Source of the DNA: Rosellinia necatrix
Taxonomy: Eukaryota > Ascomycota > Sordariomycetes > Xylariales > Xylariaceae
NCBI GenBank assembly: GCA_021209875.1
Contig: JAGYVD010000002.1
Span: forward strand, 2,728,001 to 2,792,000
Direction: 5' to 3'
DNA: 64,000 nucleotides
Part shown: one piece after another, positions 10,234 to 22,804 of the stretch
How positions within the stretch are numbered: position 1 is the stretch's first letter
Layout of the letters: every line of letters begins with the position of its first letter
Position numbers and translations under genes: made by a program
Notes under the pieces: model-generated
Told to the model about the DNA's origin: nothing
The model's input: the letters and a program-made list of their open reading frames with translations, nothing else
Databases searched by the model: none

Positions 10234-13200
10234 TTTACCGGGTAGGTTAAGCACAGGTAGGTAGGTACTATAGGTAGGCAATATACTAGGTAGTAGTTGG
10301 TTTTATACCTACCTGCGACTAACCGTTTTTTTGTTGTATAATGTATACATAGACTGTATATCAGTCAGTCACCTGACTGAGGTTAACCTGAGCCGAACTG
10401 AGCAAAAGCAGCAATCGAACTAAGCCTGATCTAGGTACATCACTCTTAGATGTAAAACCTACAAACCTACCTGCCTAGGTATGTATGCATCTATATAAAT
10501 ACTTCCGGGAGCACATAACTTGGTAGGTATAGGTACCCACAGTAGGTATGTAGTTGCAAGTACATACTTCCAGACTTTCTATCTAGGTAAGTACTTAGGT
10601 AGCTAACTTGCCTAGTAACGACTGGAGTAACTACCTACCTAAATATGTATCTACCTATCTTGCCTGGGTTAGTGTAGATCGAGTAGTTAGGAAGCTCGGT
10701 TGGTAGGACCCTTTAGGCTACCTAGATAGTCGATTGACTAGCACCTTTTCGAACTGCCGTCGTGCTGTCGCACATCTGCCTGGTGTTGCTTTTACGTGTA
10801 TGTATAGTGTAGGTACGGGTCGACGGTGGTAGATGTTACCGCTTCCTACCTTAGAAGCGTGGAGTGGGAGGGAGTAAAAAAAAAAAAAAAAACACCCCTA
10901 AAATAGTCTTGGTTGTCCAGACTACATTCTAACTATAGCGAAATCAAATTCAAATTAGTTCGTCTACTGCTGCTTTGGAACGTGGACGCTACACGAAGCG
11001 GCGGGCCTCACGCACGAGAACCTACCACTAGCAGTAATAATATCGGTCGCCAGACGGGAGAGAACAGCCTGGGATTCGAATCCTTTGGCAGCTGTTACCT
11101 TGTCTTGTACTCTTCACGGGCGGGCTGGACTGACTGGCTGGATGGCTCTGGCTGGCTCTGGCTGGTTGGCGGGCTGGCTGGCATGGGCAGCGATTACCCG
11201 CAGTTTCATTGCCTCGTGGTCCGAACGGCTGGCCAGTGCAGGGAGCAAGGCGTATCGCTGGAAGATCGACGGCCTGATACTCAGTAGGGTAGAGGTTGTT
11301 CCGAGCTGAGAGGTCATTTCATACGTGAGGACGACGCCTGGCTGAACGTTCGGATGAACACGTCCGGCCGTCGGTCGCTTGATCGCCGATGGGTAGGGGA
11401 ACAGCGAGTCACGGGGCTGGAGTTGCAAATTGCGGCACTGAGTGAGGTGTGTGCGCGCCTCCTCCGTCCTTGGGGGGAGGCCAATGGCGTGCGAACCACG
11501 AGGCGTGTTCCTCGCACGTCGCCGTTGGGAGCTTTGTCTTCAGGCTCCTAGGCTGTTTCGCACGACGGGTATGGCGCGGTAGGGAGCACCCGTGATCTGC
11601 TGGCCTGGCAAGCACAGGGCCTGGGTGCCGAACCTACCGTGGTCGCCTAATTTTAAGGGTGGCGGTTCTCTCTTGGCTTAGTTGGAAATTTGTGAGTGCC
11701 TGGCCCAGTAGCCATGCAAAGATGGCAAGGACTTCTTCCCATTGTTGTCGTGTATGTTCCCGAATTGGCTTGTTGCGCCCACGTTTAGTAAGTTAAGTGA
11801 TAGCCGGTGCCAACCATACCCAAGCACGAGACGTGCGTGGGAAAGACTTGGAAGCGCCGGGAATGCATAAACGAGGTGAGATGACAATTCGAGTGCCCTT
11901 ACTGGGTGCGGAGATGGTCTGCCTCGCATTGACTTGTAGATAGTTACGCTACTAGAACGTTGGTCGTTGGCCAAAGTGTTGATCCCTGGCTGAGGATGTG
12001 GTCTCCATCAGATCTGCGCCGGGTATCCGGCCTAGCAGGAATCCGTTTTTAGCCTGATTGAGTTTCAGTGGCTCTCCTAATCATCGGAACCAAGCGACTG
12101 GCCATTCTGGATGCCAGCAGAGGGCGAACAGGCTGAGGAATGCGATGGACCAGCTCGAAGAGTGTGTGAACCCGACTTGCCCGAGAATAAGCCGCTGTGA
12201 CGACTGTTTCGTGTGGAGAATGGCGCAACTTGGCCTGGTTTGGATTAGGAAACGTTCATGGTTGTATAGCTATCTCATTCATACGAGCCTGGCGCTTTGC
12301 AAGGCCGTCACCACTTGCGCCTTCGCCACAGCCATTGCCTGTATGTTTACGTCAGTTGACTGGTGGTGGTGGTACTTATGGTGGGAGGTTCTTGGTCCGT
12401 CATGATTTAACCCCATTAATGTTGCCAAGGCATCACCATCTCTACATCCTATAGTACCTCAGGTAGGTACTCAAATGCACCCTGGAAACCCACTCTAGAA
12501 CGTTCTTGTCTGGATTTTGGTTTCAAAACTGTCCTATCCAAGTTGTTGTGTACTGGTGCGCTTGAGGAGATTCGTCGCTAGATAATCGATGCTCGCTATT
12601 CTCGAAGAAGCACACGACGGTTGATGAGAGCGACCGCCGGCCGGGGCACCCATGTGTATCTTCGGTTCCGGGAGTCAGTTGGCATTTTGGGAGGGGGGTC
12701 TCTTTCTTTTTTTCTTTTTATGATTAATTTTTCCTCGAGAAAATAAATATTAAATTCATAGCCCCAAGCCGGCCGCTTTAAATCCAAAATGAGACACCAG
12801 CCAGCCAACCTCTAAGCCAGCGTGATGCTGCAATTCCATTTAATTGCCCCGTTTCGTACACCCGCATAGGAACGTATTGTGGGTGATGGATTTATTGCCC
12901 TTGTGCTGTATATCATACTTGCACATGCTGGCACGAATGGCTATGTTAAAATCCCGGATGCGGAATAGAGGTTATTATATATATAGCTATGCGGTCGCTG
13001 GAGGTTTGTAATATACAGAGCAAGGCCTACCTCTATAGAACCATCTACAACATTTTGAATGGGTGTAGAGGGAACTGGAGGGCCATAGGTGGAACCCCTG
13101 CTGGCTGGTCGCGGACGTAAGAAGCGAACAAGTGAAGGGATTAGTTCGAGTTCGAATGTGAGATGTCGCCTACCATGCACGGGACCTGTCCGGGGTTCAT

Positions 13201-15500
13201 GGCTGACTGCACCAAGTCCGTTAGGAGATAGGGCCAGACTCGAGACTCGAGACTTGAACGGAGAACACCACGTCGATACTATCCTATGGCTTGCCGTTTA
13301 GACCCGAGGTCAATCAACGTGATGTGCTGAGGCGATTCATGGCCCATATCGACAACCAAGTCAGTCAGACGGTAATAGTGGCTGCTCTCACAAAAGCCTA
13401 TCACAATATCAATAATATCTGGATATATTCATTCTACCATATGTCGCTTTCCTTACTTCTGACAGCTCCTAGGAAATACGTAGCGCCAGTGGATAATCCT
13501 GTCGATGTTGCGAACGCTTAGCCCAACGTCGAGCCACGATGTATGAATGTGAGCGCTGGATATTAACTAAGGACTGCAAACTTCTCTATCTCGGCCAAAT
13601 CATTATAGACAGGCGTATAGGGCACTGAGAATTAACATCCTTGGGTTTCCGAGTTGACTCGCCACGCACTGGGATGCCGAACGGGCGAGTGCTAGATAGA
13701 AACGAGGACCAAGTTTGTGCATTTCTGGTTCAGGTCTGGATATGTGCTAAGTTCAACCCGGAATTTAGTGTTACATCGCTTCCAAACCCTTCACCTCCAT
13801 GGTTGCCACCGAAATCACCGCTTACCCTGGACGTCCAGTTCTTCACTGGGGATCGATCACCTTCGGCCAGGGTCAGAGGCACACCTGGCACCCGAACCGA
13901 GTGCTTTTTTTTTTTTTTTTAAGCGAATCTTACACCGAAACTTTTGACTGTAATGTGAAAGCGGCGAGGTAGCTGAAAGAGCCATATGTGAATCTAGCGA
14001 GCTAGCTATCGAGCTAAAGCAAGGCAACCGCGAGGCAAATAGCATCCATGTTCTTATGTTAGGGAACGCAGGCGAGATAAGGCGACCCGCGAAAGGCAAG
14101 GGTCATCCATTACCAGCAACCGGGAATAGTGGTCTTGTCATTCATCAACATAACGTAACCCATTGCAAATGAAATAGACTTTCACTCACTTTAAATGTTC
14201 GCGGTTTCGCTCTCGTTGGTATGAATTCGCGTTATCCGATCGTGACTCGGCAGTAAGCAATCGGTGGCCGAGTGAAGTAATTAACTCTTGCCACGTCTGG
14301 GGGATGAGACCCCACAGAGAATGCAACAACGGCAGGAAATGCTAGCGAATGCAACGGGCGGCGCATATTGTACCACAATCTCCCACTTGCAGGAAGCTCT
14401 CTATCCCCAGAGCGAGAGGAAGGAGCAAGGTCAGTGTTGCATGGACGAATCCCTCTTCATTCACAATAACCGTGACGTATGATACTGACCGCACCTCAAC
14501 GCTGGTTAAGGCATCTGGCCCGTGTGAGGGCCAGGACGATGAGATTGGCTTCCAATAAACCGTTCCCTTTGGTCGTCGAGGACCTGTAGCTCTACTGGTA
14601 CTGATCAATCCTAAGCTCCGGATCAGATATGGACGCAAGGATAGGGATTGAGACTACTCTATACCTACCGTACTACTTTCTGACACGCGTCCCGTTATCA
14701 GGCAGGTTTTGGAGGCTTGTTGCTCTCGTCCGACTGTCCATCAAAAGGCGATAAGCGAGCTTCCTAGATCACGGGTAGTAAATTGCACACAAAGTACCGG
14801 GTCCTCGGCGAGGTGAGGGTGCATCTGGCTCGATGCGAGCTGGGTGGGAACACAATGTTGGCCGAGCACAACGCCACCCGCGAGCTTGTGAACGCCTTCT
14901 AGATAGATGAGGTGCCTGCCGGTTAATCGTAAGGCGGACTTATCCTACTCGACCGCAAACACGGGCAAACAGTGAAGCATGTCGATCGCAACTTATTACT
15001 ATGGCCGTCAGGTCTTTCAACCACATATTATCTAGTGGGCTTTTTCTTAGTGTCCCTCTCATTCCCCCTTGCCCCCCGGTTGAGGACCACTGTGGGCTGG
15101 CGCCGGTGGGAGTGGTACATTGTGGCGGGCAACGGAGGCCCCGATCCGGTAGAGTAGAGACGGCACGGATATTTTAGTTTGAGGTAATGAAGCTAAAGTG
15201 GAAGAAGAGCGTGGTAAAATCGAACGGTTTTAGAATGCATTACCCGACACCCGACACGGAGACTGGCTGCTCTGCCATCTGGCATCCACCTTGCATTAGC
15301 CAGCGCTGTTGGTGTGACTGGGGAGGTACGGGGACACTCTTGGATGTACCACGTACATATGTGTATGTGCGCATCTAGGTAGGTACACTACTACCTCGAC
15401 GTAACTACCTATGTAGTGCCTGCTAGCATGCACATATGTCTGGACAAACCAACCAACCAGCAGGCTGCAGCAAGAGGGAGGAATTCCCGGGCTCCAGGAC

Positions 15501-15577
15501 ACGGGAACAAGGGAACAAGGGAACGAGGACACAAGGGCACAAGGGCACAAGGGCACAAGGACACAAGGGCACAAGGC
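15501..15577. repeat. 9-bp minisatellite (GGGCACAAG-type)
   Basis: Tandem GGGAACAAG units grade into GGGCACAAG/GGACACAAG units, about eight in total. The minus strand reads as a CPCALV-like repeat, but no gene context supports coding. Confidence 0.88.
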
Positions 15578-18546
15578 GAGACAGGGGTAAGGGTGGTTGT
15601 CCGACGGAGGATTGGTGGGACAGGTAGGTAGCAGAGAGGAGGAGGGGGAACATGGAGAGGGAGAAGAACACGGGAACTGGGGGCGAGGGAGGGAAGGAGG
15701 GGGGGAGTGTATACAACCTAACCTAGGTACCTATCTAAGGTAGCCAGCCATTTGCGCGTTAGCTCGCAAATCAAGGCAGGTAGGTATTACACTGCATGGG
15801 GCCCGACTACTCGGTTTTCATAACTGTCCTAGTAGCAGGCACGCCTGTTCCGTCCAATGTACAAGACCTGCTTACTTGTGCCGGGTGCTTGCCGTTCGGG
15901 GTTTGTTAACCTGCTAAATTGTACTAACTAACATGTACCATACCTCAAATGTGGCGCTGAACCCTCCGGTTGGCTACTATCATACTATATAATCGTCCCC
16001 ACATGCTCGATGTGCAAGTACTTTTGCGCACTCTTCTCCCATTCTTTCCCACAGGCTGTCTAGGATGTTCGTTATTGCACTTAGGCAGGTAGTGTAGCAT
16101 GTGTGTACTCTACCCTGCACTAACTCACCTCCCGGTGAGCAAACAATTGAAGAGGGCCGAGGGTATGTAGGTACCTACCTCCGCATGATACATAGATGGG
16201 AGATCTAGAGCTATGCCGCAAACATACATACCAAGAGAGAGTAGTTCCCGATCCCATAACACCCTTGTGTGACAAGCCGTGTGTAAGAGGCAGATCAAAG
16301 TTGTTGTTTTTTTTTTTTTTCCTCTTACTATTCTCCTTTCTTCAATTTTTTTTTATTATTTTCATTATTATGAAAGTTTTTTTCCTTTTTCTTTGGACAA
16401 CCTAGTCTTATATTTACATGCTGCTCCTATGGATATATGATAGACCGGAACATTTCTTCTGTAGGCTATCTTGGCGAATACAGTTTAGTTAGCCTGAGGC
16501 ATTTGTAGTTATACATGGTCAAGCGTGATGCCACATTAGGTAGTCGATTATTCATCTTTGCATGGTGCTATATTGGTATGATGATACCTTGGAAACCTAT
16601 ACTAGTGCTTCGATCCTACCTAACAGCCATATAGCCACATCCCGCACATTAGAAATCCGGATACACGTGCATGTGCCCCGGCATTGACGCTGGGGCATGG
16701 ATGCACACATACATATGATGTGTACCGTGATGGTGGATGACTGCGAACATGACGCTCATGTTTGGTGCGTGGTGTTCGCCAACATCTCACCAGGCCAATG
16801 ATGTTTCTCGAATACTGAGTTACTTGAGACTGCACCCATGTATGTATATGTGCTTATACGTCTGCACCGTGGGCGGCTTTTTGCCAATTATCTCTCTGGG
16901 GCGTTTTCAATGCGTTGTTATCACTGTCTGGACCAGGACGACTGCCCTGGCCGAGTAGGAAAAGCAATTGCATCCACTCTCTGAGAGCATGTAAGTTAGA
17001 CGGCCTAGGCATGTGATATCACGGCTTTCCTCCCATCTCTAAGCGGTAAATGGTGGGTGTAGCCTCAAGTTGGCGACTAAGGTGATTTGGGTGTAACCCT
17101 GTACCACCACGCGTACCTTGAGGGAGTACCGTGTGCAACGGTTGGCGTGCATATGGATAGATCTAATACCCATCCTCCGTGTTCCGAAGCGCCCGTCTGC
17201 AAAAGAACTTTTGGCTCTTCCTTCGCCTGCTCACTTGCTGTCGGCTGTCACTATCTTATTAGTAACCCTGTATATATCCACTCGCATATATATCTACCAG
17301 TATCTGTTTTGGTCTGCGGTGGGCGTGTTGACGTAGTCTTTACAACCTATAATATCCGTACTCCCTACGTGTTATTACTTATGAATAGGCACCGTATAAT
17401 ACCCCCCCCAATGGATAAACGGGCCTGGAAATATAAGCCATACCAGTAGCCGCTTGAGGTCGAGGCGGTACAGTTGGATGCGTACATAGGTGGTATAAAT
17501 CATGCATCCATACGTTAGTGATGGTAACACATTCCTGTGTACGAAGTACCAAGATCTTAGAAGTTAGGGCTGGCTAAGCTCATGCGCTATGCCGTATACA
17601 GTACAAATCCACAGTACCTATGTAGTTATGTATACATACTCTTCTGGGGTTCCATACGCCCACGCCCCTGGCGGGCTGACAGTATCGCTCTTGCCCACAC
17701 ACACGGCTGCTGAATCGGTGTATCAAACATGCATGTCTGTAGGTATCTCCATCTGCCCTCGCTGAGCTGTTGTCTCCTACCTTGTTACCATCTCCTACCC
17801 ACAACTCGAAGTACTGCGCTATACTAGTAGCTGGCAGCTTCGTCTTCGGGTCGTTGGGTCCACGGTAGAACAACGACACGCGAGCGGCAAAGACAAATCC
17901 CGGGTTCACTAGATCGATCCCAGAAGCTCGACGTCTGCGCGCGCTCAGCGTGCTTACATCCGCACATGTTCCATCGATTTCATCCAGCCCTAAGTATGTA
18001 GGCGTCCGCACCCTACCTACATCCGGACCTCTGGCGTTCACCCTTTCACAATTCATTCGTCTGCATCATTTGCCCATTGGCATTTGTCGTTTTTGTCGTG
18101 CCGCCGCCTCACCGGACGCCATAACCGTCCGGGTCTCTCCGCCATTGTCGTCGTTCCCGTCGTTGGCGCCGACTTCTGTGGTGACTCCATCCAACCCCCC
18201 TTCCCCCTTCCACCCCAGCTCACTGGCCCGGGGGTCTAGTGTCAGCCGCATTGTCGCCTATTCTACTGCCGTTTCTGCTCATTATACAACCAAACCACCA
18301 TTTCTCGGAGATTCGGCTCGCTCGTTGACCACGAGGCCGCCACCGCCAGTAATATCTAATCTGTTGTACATCTGTTTTTGCGCCCTCAGCTTTTCCACGC
18401 CACGGAAGAGCGTACTTAACTCCCAATATATGTACATACAGCAGATAGGCCGGTACCATCTCCACAGTCGTTATTGACCTCGTTGTCGCCCTTGACCAGC
18501 TTTGATCTGATCTCTACCCACGGCATCGTCTCGTCTTTACTACTTT

Positions 18547-19974
18547 ATGTTGTTTGGTGGTGCTGGACTATCTTCACGCACCAACTTTCGCTATACCATG
18601 GTGGATGCCATGACAAGACCTCTTGATTCGTGGGGCCATGACCTCTGTGCTCCACGGCATGCTTCATATTATCACCGAGAGCAAAATACATCAGCACTAC
18701 GCCTACCCCCGCCATCAAGCCTAGTCAATGATGCGCACCATAGACAGGTCGTCTTGAACGGACGGGAACGCGCATCTCCTAGCCATTCCTCGTACCGGGA
18801 CGTATATGCACCAGTGGCCTCGTTGCCGGCTCACAGACCTACTACGCAGGCCCCGATACTGGGACCCGAGGGCCACACCTCCGTAATCAACACTCCTGAC
18901 AGACGACCCGTTGGCATAAGAACTCGGCCTTCGCCCACCCATTCGTCAACTGCAAGTGACCGCTCCGAGGATCCGCCGGATCATCTCCGTCCCCATCCTT
19001 TCAAACAAGAACAACGATCATCACCAGCTCCTCGTCCGTCGTCTCATTTGGTATCGGTCCACGAATCTCCATCTCGACAGTCGCCCTGTGTCGGCATACA
19101 GCCGATAGGGCCATCTCAAAATGTCCACGCTCAACATACTCGTCTAGGCCTTTCACCCCAAGACAGTAGCCCCGTTCACCAAATGTGGTCGCCTCGATCG
19201 GAGTCACGGGCGACTGAGCAGCGGATGAAAATAGCTGATCTGCTGAGCAATGAACAGAGTTCTGCGGCGCCTAGGTCACCTCGGAAGGCGCCGCAGCGGG
19301 ACCCCGCCGCGACATCTACTTATCGTATTAGCATTCGCCAGCAGCCTGTCGCCGCAAGGTCATGTGGGTATGGGGAGAGGGATCGCAGAGTCATCGATCC
19401 ACCGCCAATCATCCAAATGAGCATCGAAGATCCCACGGCCACAGAGGAAGAAATTAGGAACCGACTTACGCACAGTTATTCGATCATGCATTGCACTATC
19501 TGGAACGAGTTAGGGGACCAAGATTTGTCATCCATGCCTGAAGACTACCGTACACAACGGAGGCTGATGGGGACGGTTGTCTCGTCGCCCTTCGCCGGCC
19601 ACGATGAGAGGGATGAATACGGGTGCTTTTTCTGTTTCCCTGATTTATCATGCCGTACGCCGGGCTCGTTCCGTCTACAATTTAGCTTCATGGTCCTAGA
19701 CCCACACTCGACCCCGGGTCATAGAACCCCGGTGGTGGCATTAGCGATGAGCGATATTTTTACCGTGTACAACGCCAAAGACTTTCCGGGCATGAAGGCT
19801 AGCACTCCACTTACAAAACGGCTGAAGGAGCAGGGGTGTTTAATATCTATCAAGAAGGGGAATGATAGGACCCGGGCACGCGAGGAAAGCGAAAGCGAAG
19901 ACGATTATGATGAAGACGCCAACGGCGGTAGTGGCGGCGGCCAAAGGCGTCCCAAGCGTGTAAAAAAGTCCTGA
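18547..19974 (+). CDS. velC: Velvet-domain regulator, VelC-like
   Basis: Single-exon gene of 475 aa. Residues about 1-255 are low-complexity, rich in Ser, Pro, Arg and His. Residues about 258-438 form a contiguous velvet domain with the hallmarks QQPVAARSCGYGERDRRVIDP, a PPPIIQM segment, CFFCFPDLSCRTPG, MSDIFTVYNAKDFPGM and LKEQGCLISIKK. The C-terminus is acidic and then basic (RRPKRVKKS), a possible nuclear signal. Velvet proteins are fungal transcription regulators with an NF-kB-like fold that link development and secondary metabolism. The KDFPGMKAST...GCLISIKK ending resembles VelC more than VeA, VelB or VosA as I remember them, so the subtype is less sure than the family. The ATG at 18598 (ACCATGG context) is an alternative start. 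The leader is C-rich and contains upstream ATGs. Confidence 0.88.
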   Translation: MLFGGAGLSSRTNFRYTMVDAMTRPLDSWGHDLCAPRHASYYHREQNTSALRLPPPSSLVNDAHHRQVVLNGRERASPSHSSYRDVYAPVASLPAHRPTTQAPILGPEGHTSVINTPDRRPVGIRTRPSPTHSSTASDRSEDPPDHLRPHPFKQEQRSSPAPRPSSHLVSVHESPSRQSPCVGIQPIGPSQNVHAQHTRLGLSPQDSSPVHQMWSPRSESRATEQRMKIADLLSNEQSSAAPRSPRKAPQRDPAATSTYRISIRQQPVAARSCGYGERDRRVIDPPPIIQMSIEDPTATEEEIRNRLTHSYSIMHCTIWNELGDQDLSSMPEDYRTQRRLMGTVVSSPFAGHDERDEYGCFFCFPDLSCRTPGSFRLQFSFMVLDPHSTPGHRTPVVALAMSDIFTVYNAKDFPGMKASTPLTKRLKEQGCLISIKKGNDRTRAREESESEDDYDEDANGGSGGGQRRPKRVKKS

Positions 19975-21098
19975 ATTCTCACGCCACATCCAAGCTGCCT
20001 ACGGCATCTCTCTTTTCTTATGATACACGACACCTTTTATCTATTTATCGTTGCTATGTGATGTTAGGTTTTGATGCGCCTAGCATCGGGTATGTCGAGC
20101 ATACCCATCGGCTTTCTAGGATACAGGTATGGGAAAATTTGGCATTTGGGAGGATTGCAGTCCTCATACTATCGGTACCGCTAGAACACGGCGCACAGAG
20201 TGAGACATTCCGGCCCAATTTGGATTTTGAAATCGGGCTGTTTATGTTTAGGTGGATTATCGAGGTGTCCGAGGGTTCTGTCAAACAGCGTGTTTGGCAG
20301 GTTTTTATCAGTGCACTAGTCCTGGCTCAAGAGGTCGCCTCGATAGAGGGTATTGATGGTCTGTTTTGCAGAATACCCCGAGAATGGTTATCGCCTTCCC
20401 CAGGCACATTTATGAATATAGTGTGTTGCACTCTTCGTAATATCTTAACCTTTCCCCGACCTACCGCTTTCGGTACCTAGGTGTATTTGAAGGTCGCCAT
20501 TGACGAATAGGAACTCTGGATTCGGTAGGTGCCTCTGTCTGGTCTGGTTCTACCGCTGAATGAATGCTGCTGGGGCCGGTTGAGTATTGAGTTCCTAGTT
20601 GACATTGAAATTCATGGCATACATGCACATCTAGATTCGTAGCCGAAGATTCCAACTAGTACGCTGATAAAATAGCATATATAGAAATTATATTGCTTGT
20701 TGCGTGTGTGTTGCAAGGACTAAGGTAGGTAGGCAAGTAGTTATGTAAATATTTCTGGGGGCGAACGCATGCCTTACCTACCTACCTACCTACCTACCAA
20801 TAGGTACCTAGTTAGGTAGCTAACCTCTCTACCTCAGGTAAGTAGACACCCAAGTAATTAGTTGCCTGACAGGCCGCCTGGTTTCCCCAGCCCAGCCAGG
20901 ACCCAGTCAATCGGGACTCCGCTGGTCGGACCGGACTAACCCCAAAAGGAGGACGTCAGAATTGTTGAGCGACTTCTTCCCGGAGCCCCATAAATTTTTA
21001 GTTGTGCTTACTCCCATGAAGAGAGTGATGTCCTACTGGGAAACTCTCTAGAGTCCAGACTAGGTTTACCTTATCGACCACACCCTAAAAATTATTAG

Positions 21099-21158
21099 CA
21101 GAGAGTGAGCGAGAGAGCGAGAGAGAGATAGAGAGAGATAGAGAGAGAGCGAGAGATA
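21099..21158. repeat. (GA)n-rich microsatellite
   Basis: About 60 bp of GAGAGA/GAGAGAGATA repeats, about 255 bp upstream of the PDH E1 alpha start. GA/CT tracts of this kind are common in fungal promoters; any role here is inference. Confidence 0.85.
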
Positions 21159-21202
21159 GGGAAGACCTCTCGCTACTAACCTCATATCCCTCACCTCGCA
21201 AC

Positions 21203-21256
21203 CTTCACGGGCTTCACGGGCTTCCCGGACTTCACGGACTTCACGGACTTCACTGA
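21203..21256. repeat. 9-bp minisatellite (CTTCACGGA)
   Basis: Six contiguous 9-bp units (CTTCACGGG twice, CTTCCCGGA, CTTCACGGA twice, CTTCACTGA) in the upstream region of the PDH gene. Confidence 0.9.
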
Positions 21257-21412
21257 CGAGAAGAAGCAGGAGAAGAAGAAGAATTTTTTCTCCCTTCCCA
21301 TCATCCTCAACCGGTTCAATCCTTCTCTCCTCCGCCCTCCCCCCCCTCTCCGTTCCTTTTCTTTCCCTTCCCTCCCCTTTCGCCAGCTGCGCCCCGTCTA
21401 CGCACATACACA

Positions 21413-22804
21413 ATGTTCCCGCGAGCGCTGCGAGTCCCCCGAGCTGCGGCGCCCCTGGTGCACGCGCGAGCGGCCGTAGCAAGACCAGCTACCGTTGCCG
21501 CTCTTCGGTCCGTCACCACCAATGCCGCCTCGTCACACGCCGAGAAGAGCGCCGTCCCCGATGCCGACGACCAGCCCTTCCAGGTCACTCTCAGCGACGA
21601 GAGCTTCGAGACGTACGAGTTCGACCCCCCCTTCATACACCCTCGACGTCACCAAGAAGGAGTTAAAGCGGATGTACTACGACATGGTGACGATCAGGTA
21701 AGAAACCATGCAAGGCGAGCGCTGGGACGGCCAGCAACCATCTCTCGGGAATCCATCATCGACTGACAACATTGAAATAGACAAATGGAGATGGCCGCCG
21801 ACCGCTTGTACAAGGAGAAGAAGATTCGTGGTTTCTGCCACCTGTCCACGGGACAGGAGGCTGTCGCCGTTGGCATTGAGCACGCCCTAACGAAGGAGGA
21901 TGATATTATCACCGCCTATCGGTGCCACGGTTACGCTCTGATGCGTGGCGCCAGCGTACGATCTATCATCGGCGAACTGCTCGGCCGACGTGAGGGTATC
22001 GCCTACGGAAAGGGTGGTTCCATGCACATGTTCGCTAAAGGCTTCTATGGTGGCAACGGTATCGTTGGTGCCCAGGTCCCCGTCGGTGCTGGCCTTGCCT
22101 TTGCTCACAAGTACATGGGCCGCAAGAACGCATCCGTCATCCTTTACGGTGACGGCGCCAGCAATCAGGGTCAAGTGTTTGAAGCTTTCAACATGGCCAA
22201 ACTTTGGGGCCTGCCTGCGCTCTTCGGCTGCGAAAGTATGCCCATCTGTCCGGTTTGAGCTGGTGTCAACATGAGCTAACTGTTTTATCCAGACAACAAA
22301 TACGGTATGGGTACTGCGGCCGCCCGATCCTCGGCTCTCACCGACTACTACAAGCGTGGCCAGTACATCTCTGGTCTGAAGGTCAACGGCATGGACGTTT
22401 TGGCTGTCAAAGCCGCCGTAAAGCATGCGAAGGACTGGGCTGTCGCCGAGAACGGTCCCCTAGTTCTCGAATACGTAACCTACCGGTACGGCGGTCACTC
22501 TATGTCTGACCCCGGCACCACGTATCGAACCCGCGAGGAGATCCAACGCATGCGATCGACCAATGACCCTATCGCCGGCCTCAAGCAGAAGATCCTCGAC
22601 TGGGGCGTCTGCAATGAGGATGAACTCAAGAGTGTCGACAAAGAGGCCCGCAAGCACGTCGCCGACGAAGTCGCCGCCGCCGAGGCTATGGCCGTCCCTG
22701 ATACGAAACCCGAAATTCTGTTTGAGGATGTTTACGTCAAGGGTAGTGAGCCGCAGTTCCTTCGCGGGCGTACGCCTGATGAGAACTTCTACTTTTCATC
22801 CTAA
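21413..22804 (+). CDS. pdhA: Pyruvate dehydrogenase E1 component subunit alpha, mitochondrial (frameshifted)
   Basis: Exons 21413-21697, 21781-22235 and 22293-22804 (introns GTAAGA and GTATGC type) encode about 416 aa once one extra base is discounted. The N-terminus is an Arg/Ala-rich mitochondrial presequence. The ThDP/Mg motif begins [18 protein letters not shown] and ends CENNKYG, spanning intron 2. The regulatory loop [19 protein letters not shown] contains the serine phosphorylated by PDH kinase in this family. The enzyme decarboxylates pyruvate with E1 beta in the mitochondrial matrix. After EFDPP the frame is broken by a C7 run (21625-21631); six Cs would continue in frame into [19 protein letters not shown]. 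Everything else is intact and conserved, so a homopolymer sequencing or assembly error is the likeliest cause. Convergent with the prephenate dehydratase gene. Confidence 0.95.

Larger units (their letters stand above)
9906..18546. other. Long gene-poor region with TAGG/CCTA repeats
   Basis: No convincing protein gene in 8.6 kb. The stretch 10200-10720 is dense in GGTAGGTA/TACCTACC motifs. Poly-A (about 10876-10892) and poly-T (about 13904-13920, 16304-16320) runs occur. A 9-bp minisatellite lies at 15501-15577. A dispersed repeat related to sequence at 54969 lies at 10192-10233. A minus-strand frame around 17790-17930 is weakly protein-like and is discussed in the findings. The C-rich part from about 17950 to 18546 is the probable promoter and 5' leader of the velvet gene. 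Confidence 0.5.
19975..21412. other. Intergenic region between velvet gene and PDH E1 alpha gene
   Basis: No recognisable gene. It contains TACC/GGTA repeats (about 20770-20840), a (GA)n tract at 21099-21158, a 9-bp repeat at 21203-21256 and a strongly pyrimidine-rich stretch from about 21290 to 21385, just before the PDH start. The last is a likely core promoter or leader feature. An open frame at 20058-20480 (+) has no recognisable motif. Confidence 0.5.

Noticed and set aside
15296..15716. Minus-strand frames rich in CPCALV-type repeats
   Set aside because: They are the translation of the 9-bp minisatellite and have no conserved flanks.
17950..18477. 175-codon plus frame upstream of the velvet gene
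   Set aside because: Ser/Pro/Leu-rich composition follows from the C-rich leader, and no motif is seen. It is more likely 5' leader sequence.
20058..20480. 140-codon plus frame downstream of the velvet gene
   Set aside because: No recognisable domain, starts in the likely 3' UTR, and has no splice partner.
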